Positions 1-6,815 of a stretch of DNA of 11,876 bases are shown here, piece by piece. The first letter of the stretch is position 1. The number at the start of each line of letters is the position of its first letter. The stretch comes from Bacteroidales bacterium (GTDB lineage: Bacteria; Bacteroidota; Bacteroidia; Bacteroidales; UBA932): contig JAFYMJ010000156.1 of assembly GCA_017556665.1 (NCBI GenBank), positions 1-11,876 of the forward strand, given 5' to 3'. The position numbers and the translations under genes are program-made. The notes below the pieces were generated by a model that worked only from the letters and a program-made list of their open reading frames with translations, did no database searches and was not told the origin of the DNA.

Positions 1-1004
1 CAGACAACCTTACAACCAGTTCTGAATCCAGGGTCAATTGCCAGGGTCCTTTTCTCCCCAACAGGGGCAGCCAAAAGCAATTGTCTAAGATTCTCACCAA
101 ATACTTTTATAGAGTCCAGGTCAGCCTTTTCCTTTGCCAAATGCAGGGTTTCATTCTCTATTGATGGGTGAAGCAGCCTCTTGATTGAATCATCCACTGC
201 CATATCCAATTGTTCAAAAAGAGAATATGAACTGCATCTTTCCCCATTATAGAAAAACTTGTTTACAATCTTTTTTGATATTACAGCATCTGCATCAAGT
301 TTAACCTGCAATACCCCTTCGGATACACCTCTGAGCACTGCAAGAAGTCTATGGGCAGGCATTCTGTGCAAATCTTCTGAAAAATCAAAGTAATTCTCAA
401 ACTTTTCCCCCTCTTCCTCTTTTCCTTTAGATAATTTTGAAACCAGTCTGGAACTTCTGCTGTAAAAATTTCTCAACTCCTGCCTAATCTCTATCCTCTC
501 CGACAAATTTTCTGCAATAATATCTCTTGCTCCACTGAGTACTTTTTCTTTATCGGGAAGAGTATCATTTATAAAAGAAGAGACATAATTGTCAAAATTG
601 GGAAGATTAAAACTCATCATCTTAGTGGCAAGAGGTTCAAGTCCCCTCTCTTTTGCAATTGATGCCCTTGTCCTTCTTTTTGGTCTGTACGGCAAATACA
701 AATCTTCCAGCTCCTGCATTTGGATACAGTTCTCTATTTGTTCCTTTAATGGCTGAGTCAATTTTCCCTGATCAGAAATACTTGCAATAACAGTCTCTTT
801 CCTTTTGTCCAGTTCCTCAAACTTTACAAGACAATATTTTACTTGGGCAACCTGAACCTCGTCAAGTGCTCCCGTAACTTCTTTTCTATACCTGCTTATA
901 AAAGGGACAGTGGCACCGTCCTGCAACAATTGTAAACAATTTTCAACCTGCCAATCTTTACATGAGATAAGATTAGCTATATAATTGACATATAGAGTAT
1001 TCAT
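1..1004 (-). CDS. tex: Tex, RNA-binding transcription accessory protein (N-terminal part; 3' end outside window)
   Basis: Translation from the ATG at 1004 gives 334 codons that stay open to the window edge. Tex is a cytoplasmic nucleic-acid-binding protein of about 700-780 residues, related to the core of eukaryotic Spt6 and linked to transcription and RNA metabolism. Visible hallmarks are RYRKEVTGALDE at residues 38-49 and YLPYRPKRRTRA at 103-114, both typical of the helical N-terminal Tex region. The fragment ends as the YqgF/RNase H-like domain begins (AIDPGFRTGCK, residues 322-332, with the conserved Asp at 324). The rest of YqgF, the helix-hairpin-helix part and the C-terminal S1 domain would lie outside the window. 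The start is 9 nt after the ClC stop codon, with no room for a promoter, so the two are probably co-transcribed. No Shine-Dalgarno is visible. The family assignment is firm. Confidence 0.95.
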   Translation of the reverse strand, partial: MNTLYVNYIANLISCKDWQVENCLQLLQDGATVPFISRYRKEVTGALDEVQVAQVKYCLVKFEELDKRKETVIASISDQGKLTQPLKEQIENCIQMQELEDLYLPYRPKRRTRASIAKERGLEPLATKMMSFNLPNFDNYVSSFINDTLPDKEKVLSGARDIIAENLSERIEIRQELRNFYSRSSRLVSKLSKGKEEEGEKFENYFDFSEDLHRMPAHRLLAVLRGVSEGVLQVKLDADAVISKKIVNKFFYNGERCSSYSLFEQLDMAVDDSIKRLLHPSIENETLHLAKEKADLDSIKVFGENLRQLLLAAPVGEKRTLAIDPGFRTGCKVV

Positions 1005-1013
1005 AAATATTAA

Positions 1014-2783
1014 TTAATCGTGGGAAACTTGTTTTAACTGCTCTCTGTACGATGAGAAAATTTTTGATTTTGAAACAAATCCCATGTAAACGCCCTCATT
1101 GTTTACAACTGGAAGATTCCATTCACCTGTTACTTCAAACTTATTCATTACACTCTCCATATGTTCATCACATTTTACAAGATCTGGTGACGGTTTCATT
1201 AATGAATAAACTTTTACCGATGAATATTTACTCTTGTCAAACATTATCTCCCTTACATTATTTAGGTTTATGATGCCCTGAATCATCCCTTTAGAATCAA
1301 GTACAGGGAAAATATTTCTTTTAGAATGTGCAATTACGTTAACAAGATCACCTAATGTGTTATCAACTCCAATTGAAGCAAAATCATTCTCTATAAGCTC
1401 ATCTGTCTTTAATAGTGTGAGCACTGCCATATCTGAATCATGAGTCAACAGATTACCTTGTTTTGCAATACGTTTTGTATAAATTGAGTATGGCTCATAC
1501 ATTCTTATTGTTGCAAAAGCCATTGCCGAGGTAATAATAAGAGGCATTAGCAATGTGTACCCACCTGTTATCTCTGCAATAAGGAATATGGCTGTAAGAG
1601 GTGCTTGCATAACACCAGACATAAGTCCGGCCATTCCTACCAGAACAAAGTTTACTTCGGGAACATCTTGTGCACCTGAAAGATTTATCAATCTTGCTAT
1701 TATAAATCCAAAGACACCTCCCATAAATAGAGTTGGACCAAAGGTTCCTCCTACACCTCCACCTGCATTTGTCAAAGACATAGAGAACACCTTGGCAAAA
1801 AAGACTCCAATAAAGAATATAGGCAACAACCAGCCGTCACTAAGGATATTTGACAGGAATGATGTTCCTATTGCATCAGAAGATCTGTTGTTAAGCAAAT
1901 CTGTCAAAACCTGATATCCTTCTCCATATAACGGTGGAAATATAAATATCAATAAGCCTAAACTCATTGCACATATAATCCACCTTCTGTATGTGCCATT
2001 TATATTCTTTATTTTATCCTCTAACCATAGTGTTGTTCTTGTAAAATATAATGAGGCATATCCACACGCTATTCCAAATATAACATACAAAGGGATATTC
2101 TTAATTGAGAATGGAATAAGTGCATTCTCAAAAGCTACAGCCTCTCCAAGAAACAAATAAGAAATTGTTGTAGCTGTGATTGAAGACAATACAAATGGCA
2201 ACAAAGATGACATTGACATATTGAACAGCAATATCTCAAACGTAAACAACACTCCTGCCATAGGGGCTTTGAATATACCTGCAACAGCACCAGCTGCACC
2301 ACAACCCAAAAGAATTGTCATGTTTTTATATGACAACCCAAGTGAACGTGCCACATTAGATCCAATTGCTGCGCCAGTATACACAATTGGAGCCTCTGCT
2401 CCAACAGAACCACCAAAACCAATTGTTACACTACTTGCTGCAATTGAAGACCACATATTATGTGATTTAATTTTTGATTCGTTCTTTGATACAGCCAATA
2501 AAACTTTGGTAACACCATGTCCTATATTGTCTTTTACAAAGAATTTGACAAACAAAAGGGCCATTAGCATTCCCAGTCCCGGATATATGAAATATAAGAA
2601 ACTGTCCGATGGAGTATTGAACCATCCTGTTAGAATCCATTGGAAAAAGTGTATACACTGCTTTAAGACAACAGCTGCTAAGCCACTTCCGGCACCAACA
2701 ACAAATGCCATTATAAGCAACATTTTGCTCTCTGGCATTTTATTGATTATCTTCTTTATATTATCAATTACAGATTTTATCAT
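1014..2783 (-). CDS. ClC-family chloride channel/transporter with C-terminal CBS pair
   Basis: This is a 589-residue inner-membrane protein. Residues 1 to about 440 form the ClC membrane core and about 465-580 form two CBS domains, which in this family often bind adenine nucleotides and regulate transport. Anion-pathway motifs are visible: GGSVGAEAP at 124-132, with Glu130 at the gating-glutamate position; the GAAGAVAGIFKAPMAG segment at 162-177; GGGVGGTFGP at 341-350; and Tyr432 in PYSIYTKRIAKQ, which aligns with the central pore tyrosine. The pore motif GSGIP of E. coli ClC reads GHGVT here (88-92). After Glu183 comes Ile184 where H+/Cl- exchangers carry the internal proton glutamate, so a channel-like mechanism is possible, though this is inference. 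The gene follows a terminator closely and sits 9 nt ahead of tex. Its start is AT-rich without a Shine-Dalgarno, as is usual in Bacteroidetes. Confidence 0.95.
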   Translation of the reverse strand: MIKSVIDNIKKIINKMPESKMLLIMAFVVGAGSGLAAVVLKQCIHFFQWILTGWFNTPSDSFLYFIYPGLGMLMALLFVKFFVKDNIGHGVTKVLLAVSKNESKIKSHNMWSSIAASSVTIGFGGSVGAEAPIVYTGAAIGSNVARSLGLSYKNMTILLGCGAAGAVAGIFKAPMAGVLFTFEILLFNMSMSSLLPFVLSSITATTISYLFLGEAVAFENALIPFSIKNIPLYVIFGIACGYASLYFTRTTLWLEDKIKNINGTYRRWIICAMSLGLLIFIFPPLYGEGYQVLTDLLNNRSSDAIGTSFLSNILSDGWLLPIFFIGVFFAKVFSMSLTNAGGGVGGTFGPTLFMGGVFGFIIARLINLSGAQDVPEVNFVLVGMAGLMSGVMQAPLTAIFLIAEITGGYTLLMPLIITSAMAFATIRMYEPYSIYTKRIAKQGNLLTHDSDMAVLTLLKTDELIENDFASIGVDNTLGDLVNVIAHSKRNIFPVLDSKGMIQGIINLNNVREIMFDKSKYSSVKVYSLMKPSPDLVKCDEHMESVMNKFEVTGEWNLPVVNNEGVYMGFVSKSKIFSSYREQLKQVSHD

Positions 2784-2800
2784 TTCAATGGTATTTCATG

Positions 2801-2808
2801 CGAAGATA
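2801..2808 (-). promoter_or_regulatory. possible -7 element for the ClC-tex unit
   Basis: The minus strand reads TATCTTCG, close to the Bacteroidetes -7 consensus TAnnTTTG. It lies 17 nt upstream of the ClC ATG and only 2 nt past the T-run of the preceding terminator. No TTTG-like -33 element is found 19-21 nt further upstream, where the terminator hairpin sits. A promoter is expected here because the upstream gene is terminated, but the call rests on one short motif. Confidence 0.35.
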
Positions 2809-2811
2809 ACA

Positions 2812-2841
2812 AAAAAAGGATGAAAATTTTCATCCTTTTTT
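2812..2841 (-). terminator. perfect 30-bp palindrome, intrinsic terminator (potentially bidirectional)
   Basis: The 30 bases are their own reverse complement: an A-run, GGATGAAAA, TTTTCATCC, then a T-run. On the minus strand the GGATG/CATCC arms plus the A/T steps form a stem followed by seven T (2817-2811), starting 21 nt after the stop codon of the small acidic protein. A T-run also follows on the plus strand, so it could stop transcription both ways, although no plus-strand gene converges here. The stem is fairly AT-rich, so its strength is uncertain. Confidence 0.75.
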
Positions 2842-2862
2842 ATCATTGGCTTTACAATACCA

Positions 2863-3207
2863 CTATTCTTCATCTGAAGCAAAAGAGCTTCCATCTTCAT
2901 CTGGGAATGTTCCGTCTCCACCTGCAGCATCATCTGCTGAATCATCTCCAAACAAATCATTCTCAGCATCCTCATAATCATCAATCTTAACATCAATCTT
3001 TACAAGATAGATAGCTTCCGGTATCTCAATAGATACAGCATAAAAGAAACTGCCATCTGGTTTGTCAACCTTAAACAAGTCTCCCATATAATCTGAATAT
3101 CCTTTTGGATATTTCTCCTTAAAGGCTGCTGCCAACTCGGCAGACATGTTAGCATAGCTTACAACCGCTCTCTTCTTTTGAGATCTTGATGAACTCTTTA
3201 GCGCCAT
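2863..3207 (-). CDS. conserved small protein of unknown function with acidic C-terminal tail
   Basis: This is a 114-residue soluble protein with no signal peptide or membrane segment. It has three parts: a basic N-terminus (residues 1-13, SSSRSQKKR); a compact middle (about 17-75) with the segment ELAAAFKEKYPKGYSDYMGD, the likely strand FFYAVSIEI and the likely strand AIYLVKIDVKID; and a tail from 76 to 114 in which 17 of 39 residues are Asp or Glu and none is basic. From memory it resembles short unnamed proteins widespread in Bacteroidales, sometimes labelled DNA primase, a label nothing here supports. The polarity (basic end, fold, acidic disordered end) recalls nucleic-acid mimics such as the Firmicutes RNA polymerase delta subunit, but no homology is claimed. 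It sits alone between ygiQ and the ClC gene with its own candidate promoter and terminator. Its reading frame is clean and its composition matches the neighbours, so it is very likely a real gene. Confidence 0.85.
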   Translation of the reverse strand: MALKSSSRSQKKRAVVSYANMSAELAAAFKEKYPKGYSDYMGDLFKVDKPDGSFFYAVSIEIPEAIYLVKIDVKIDDYEDAENDLFGDDSADDAAGGDGTFPDEDGSSFASDEE

Positions 3208-3245
3208 ATATATATACTTTTTACTTAGACATTAGTTATTTGATG

Positions 3246-3276
3246 CAATTATAATGCATTTTTTTGAAAAACAAAA
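3246..3276 (-). promoter_or_regulatory. candidate promoter of the small acidic protein gene
   Basis: On the minus strand, TTTTG (3276-3272) is followed after 18 nt by TATAATTG (3253-3246), which matches the Bacteroidetes TTTG / TAnnTTTG pattern except for one base and a spacer slightly shorter than usual. The -7 element is 38 nt before the ATG at 3207. A short imperfect inverted repeat (ATGCA / TGCAT, 3244-3260) overlaps it. No clear ygiQ terminator is seen in this gap, so read-through from ygiQ may also supply transcript. Confidence 0.4.
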
Positions 3277-3284
3277 CTCTTTTT

Positions 3285-5003
3285 CTATTTCATTAGCAAA
3301 TAACTTTTTTGTTCTCTTTTCTTAGTAATATTTTTCTCTACAAAAAGAGGCTCAAATGTCTTAGGATCCATTTCTGAATAGTATGAAACAGAGGATTTTG
3401 TCATTGGTGTAGGGGTAAAATCCTGTACCTGGTCCATATATACCCCCTTTAAAGATTTATTTTTTGACAAAAGCTCCATATCTTTAAGTGTACATCCAGG
3501 ATGTGATGAAATAAAGTATGGTACTATCTGATATTTTAGTTTATTTTCCCTTACCAATCTGTCAAATTCCCTTTTAAGCCTTTCAAAAAGGGTAAAAGAG
3601 GGTTTGTTCATTTGCTTAAGTACATTGGACTGCGTATGTTCTGGAGCCACTTTTAACCTTCCGCTTGTATGTTTGAGTACAAGCTCGTTAAAATATGGTT
3701 TAGAGGAGCTGTCCAAAAATCCTTTCTCATCAAGGAACAGGTCATATCTTATACCACTGCCAATATATGCATGCTTTATCCCCTTAACGGAAGCAACTCT
3801 CTCGTAGAGTTTTAGCAATCGTCGGTGAGAGTTATTCAAGTTGCTGCACATTTTAGGATACAAACAACTTTTTCTGAAACATTTCTCACATATAGATGCA
3901 TCCTTCCCGGCCATTCCATACATATTGGCTGTTGGTGCACCCAAATCTGATATATTGCCTGCAAAACCTGGCAATTCATTCAGTTTCTCAATCTCTGCAA
4001 TTATTGATTCCTCACTTCTGTTCTGTATATGCTTGCCCTGGTGTGCTGCTATTGTACAGAAACTACATCCCCCAAAACACCCTCTATGAGTGTTTATTGA
4101 AAACTTTATCATTTCATATGCAGGAATGTGTTTGCCTTTATATCTGGGATGAGGCAATTTTGTATATGGCAAAGACCATATATAATCCATCTCCTTTTGA
4201 GTAGATGGCAAATATGGTTTGTTTACGCATACATAAACTTTACCAACCTGCTCAATTATCTGCTTCCCTTGCATTCTGTTTGCTTCAACTTCAATTGCAT
4301 TAAAGTTCTCCACAAACGCTTTCTTGTTCTTAAGACAAGTTTCATATGAATGCAAAAAGACTCTGTCGGGAGACTGCTCCGGCTTCTCTTTACTTATCCA
4401 GGCAATCTGGTTCAAAGAGTTCTTATCCCTTTTTTCCCCTCCTCTAATGAACTCAGCAATAGAGACAATGGCCTTTTCCCCCATTCCGTAAATCAGATAA
4501 TCTGCTTTACTATCTATAAGGATAGAGGGTAACAACTTGTCCTGCCAATAGTCATAATGGGCAAGACGTCTTAAAGATGCCTCAATTCCACCTATAACAA
4601 CTGGTGTATCGGGATATAAATCCTTTAGAATATTGGAATATACCTTTACAGCATAATCTGGACGCATATTAGGTGCCCCATTTGGGGTATAGGCATCGTT
4701 GCTGCGCAATCTTTTGGCTGCAGTGTAATGGTTGACCATTGAATCCATGGCACCAGAGGTTACACCAAAAAATAGTCTTGGTCTGCCAAGTTTCTTAAAG
4801 TCCCTTAAATCATCCCTCCAGTTTGGTTGAGGAACAATGGCAACTCTATACCCTTTATCTTCAAGTACTCTGGCAATGACTGCCGCACCAAAAGAAGGAT
4901 GGTCTATATAGGCATCCCCCGTAAAAAGGATAATGTCTATATAGTCCCATCCTAATGCATCTACCTCTTTCTTGGTAGTTGGAATAAAACTTCCTATTTC
5001 CAT
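3285..5003 (-). CDS. ygiQ: YgiQ-family radical SAM protein (UPF0313)
   Basis: This 572-residue cytoplasmic protein carries the radical SAM signature CxxxCxxC at Cys309, Cys313 and Cys316 (THRGCFGGCSFC), which would bind a 4Fe-4S cluster and S-adenosylmethionine. The long N-terminal region (about 1-290) includes FTGDAYIDHPSFGAA and the VIGGIEASLRRLAHYDYW segment, both characteristic of the YgiQ family. Four more cysteines at 372, 375, 380 and 386 (CEKCFRKSC, then MC) may hold a second metal or cluster. MDQVQDFTPTP near the C-terminus is also family-typical. The substrate of YgiQ is not established to my knowledge. The protein ends about 30 residues after that motif, so most of the C-terminal DUF3362 extension of longer homologues (E. 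coli about 740 residues) is absent. The ATG is 2 nt after the argS stop, implying translational coupling at the end of the operon. Confidence 0.93.
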   Translation of the reverse strand: MEIGSFIPTTKKEVDALGWDYIDIILFTGDAYIDHPSFGAAVIARVLEDKGYRVAIVPQPNWRDDLRDFKKLGRPRLFFGVTSGAMDSMVNHYTAAKRLRSNDAYTPNGAPNMRPDYAVKVYSNILKDLYPDTPVVIGGIEASLRRLAHYDYWQDKLLPSILIDSKADYLIYGMGEKAIVSIAEFIRGGEKRDKNSLNQIAWISKEKPEQSPDRVFLHSYETCLKNKKAFVENFNAIEVEANRMQGKQIIEQVGKVYVCVNKPYLPSTQKEMDYIWSLPYTKLPHPRYKGKHIPAYEMIKFSINTHRGCFGGCSFCTIAAHQGKHIQNRSEESIIAEIEKLNELPGFAGNISDLGAPTANMYGMAGKDASICEKCFRKSCLYPKMCSNLNNSHRRLLKLYERVASVKGIKHAYIGSGIRYDLFLDEKGFLDSSSKPYFNELVLKHTSGRLKVAPEHTQSNVLKQMNKPSFTLFERLKREFDRLVRENKLKYQIVPYFISSHPGCTLKDMELLSKNKSLKGVYMDQVQDFTPTPMTKSSVSYYSEMDPKTFEPLFVEKNITKKREQKSYLLMK

Positions 5004-5005
5004 AA

Positions 5006-6784
5006 TTACATTCTCTCAGGCAATGAAATACCCAAGATATCCATAGCTTTAACCAATACTTTTGCAATAACTTTAATTAAAGCAAGTCTGTTTGAACGTA
5101 ATGTAGCATTCTCTTCATTAAGGATTGTTACATCGTGATAATATTGGCTGAACTCTTTTGCCAACTCATATGCGTAATTTGCAATCACTGCTGGTGAATG
5201 GGCATCTCCAGCCTCTTTTACCTTAGAAGGGAAATTGTTAAGCATTTTTACAATCTCTATCTCCTTAGGTAACATATCTGCTGTTCCAACTGCCTCTTCA
5301 AAACCTCTCTCTTGAGCTTTTCTTAAGATTGATTTTATTCTGGCATGAGTATATTGGATGAATGGACCAGTATTACCATTAAAGTCTATTGACTCTTTAG
5401 GGTCAAACAGCATAGTCTTTTTAGGATCTACCTTAATGATAAAGTATTTCAAAGCACCCAAGCCAATCATTTCAAACAATTGCTCTCTCTCTTGCTCACC
5501 CATATCATCTAATCTGCCAAGAGCCATAGATGTCTCTTTTGCAGTCATATACATATTCTCCACCAAATCATCTGCATCTACAACAGTTCCCTCTCTTGAT
5601 TTCATCTTACCTTCTGGCAACTCAACCATACCGTAAGAAAGGTGGTAAATTGTATCACTCCAGTCAAATCCAAGTTTCTTAAGGATTAGCTTTAACACTT
5701 GGAAGTGATAATTTTGCTCGTTTCCTACAACGTAAATATGCTCATCCAATTTATACTCATCAAATCTCTGATGCGCTGTACCCAAATCCTGAGTCATATA
5801 TACAGATGTGCCATCACCTCTTAAAAGCAATTTTTTATCCAATCCATCTGGAGTAAGATCACACCAAACAGAACCATCCTCATGAGTTTCAAAAATTCCG
5901 TTCTTTAGGCCCTCTTGAACAAGAGCTTTTCCCAACAGGTAAGTTTGAGATTCATAGTAAGTTCTATGGAAAGAGATTCCCAGTCTGTTGTATGTTTTGT
6001 CAAATCCTTCATATACCCATCCATTCATCTTCTTCCACAACTCAACAACCTCTGGATCACCTTGCTCCCATTTTACAAGCATAGCTTGAGCCTCTTTTAG
6101 AATTGGAGTCTGTCTCTCTGCCTCATCTTCTGGAACTCCTTGTGCAATAAGCTCTTTGGTCTGTTTTTTAAGTTCATTGCTAAAAGCAACATAGTACTTT
6201 CCAACCAAGTGGTCTCCTTTTATTCCCGACGACTCTGGAGTCTCTCCATTTCCCATCTTTAACCATGCCAACATAGATTTACAGATATGGATACCTCTGT
6301 CATTAACCAGATTGACACGCATTACATTATGACCATTTGCCTCCAACAATCTGCTCACAGACCAACCTAAAAGGTTGTTTCTGATATGACCAAGGTGCAA
6401 TGGTTTGTTGGTGTTTGGAGAAGAGAACTCAATCATTATGGTTTTACCTGTTGCAGGTAACTGGCCATAATCATTTGCATTATAGATTTCCTTAATGACA
6501 CCTTGCCAATATGCATTGGAGAACTTAAGGTTCAAGAAACCTTTAACAACATTATAGCACTCTATCTCTTTATAATTTTGACATATGTATTCACCTATTT
6601 GTTTGGCTGTCTCTTCTGGTGATTTCTTGCTGGTTTTTAACAAAGGGAATGTAACCAAAGTAATGTCTCCCTCAAACTCCTTTCTTGTTGCTTGAGTTTG
6701 AACCAGTTTATCATCAACTTGGACACCGTAAAGGGCTTCAATTGCCTCTTTTGCCTTTAATGAAACAAATATTTCCGGATTCAT
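5006..6784 (-). CDS. argS: arginyl-tRNA synthetase
   Basis: This is a class I aminoacyl-tRNA synthetase of 592 residues, full length for the family, which joins arginine to tRNA-Arg in the cytoplasm at the cost of ATP. Order of parts: an N-terminal Add-1 domain (about 1-110) that contacts the tRNA elbow; the Rossmann catalytic core with the HIGH-type motif HLGHI at 130-134 inside SSPNTNKPLHLGHIRNN; the KMSKS-type loop KMKSREGT at 393-400; and a C-terminal helical DALR-type anticodon-binding domain (about 470-592). Unlike many ArgS proteins that have lost a canonical KMSKS lysine, a recognisable KMKS form is kept. It follows the symporter by 31 nt and precedes ygiQ by 2 nt. The 31-nt leader is AT-rich with no convincing promoter, T-box or hairpin, so expression probably depends on the upstream operon promoter. 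Confidence 0.97.
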   Translation of the reverse strand: MNPEIFVSLKAKEAIEALYGVQVDDKLVQTQATRKEFEGDITLVTFPLLKTSKKSPEETAKQIGEYICQNYKEIECYNVVKGFLNLKFSNAYWQGVIKEIYNANDYGQLPATGKTIMIEFSSPNTNKPLHLGHIRNNLLGWSVSRLLEANGHNVMRVNLVNDRGIHICKSMLAWLKMGNGETPESSGIKGDHLVGKYYVAFSNELKKQTKELIAQGVPEDEAERQTPILKEAQAMLVKWEQGDPEVVELWKKMNGWVYEGFDKTYNRLGISFHRTYYESQTYLLGKALVQEGLKNGIFETHEDGSVWCDLTPDGLDKKLLLRGDGTSVYMTQDLGTAHQRFDEYKLDEHIYVVGNEQNYHFQVLKLILKKLGFDWSDTIYHLSYGMVELPEGKMKSREGTVVDADDLVENMYMTAKETSMALGRLDDMGEQEREQLFEMIGLGALKYFIIKVDPKKTMLFDPKESIDFNGNTGPFIQYTHARIKSILRKAQERGFEEAVGTADMLPKEIEIVKMLNNFPSKVKEAGDAHSPAVIANYAYELAKEFSQYYHDVTILNEENATLRSNRLALIKVIAKVLVKAMDILGISLPERM

Positions 6785-6815
6785 TTTATTATCTTTAACA
6801 AATCAATTAAACAAA

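Noticed and set aside
2176..2823. 215-codon open frame on the plus strand
   Set aside because: It lies almost wholly antisense to the well-supported ClC gene, its product is a Pro/Ala/Ile-rich string with no domain, and its end runs into the terminator palindrome. It is a shadow of the ClC codons.
2796..2996. 66-codon minus-strand frame rich in Met and Leu
   Set aside because: It overlaps the acidic tail of the 2863-3207 gene in another frame and crosses the terminator. The Met/Leu pattern is an artefact of reading GAT/GAA-rich codons out of frame.
3244..3260. ATGCA/TGCAT inverted repeat as a ygiQ terminator
   Set aside because: The arms are only 5 bp, the pairing is imperfect, and no T-run follows on the minus strand. 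It more likely overlaps a promoter.
4861..5067. 68-codon minus-strand frame spanning the argS-ygiQ junction
   Set aside because: It is out of frame with both well-supported genes and has no recognisable sequence. The 2-nt junction with normal stop and start codons needs no fusion or frameshift product.
6785..6815. 31-nt leader of argS as a promoter, T-box or other riboregulator
   Set aside because: It is too short for a T-box and has no TAnnTTTG element or hairpin. AT-rich spacing inside an operon explains it.
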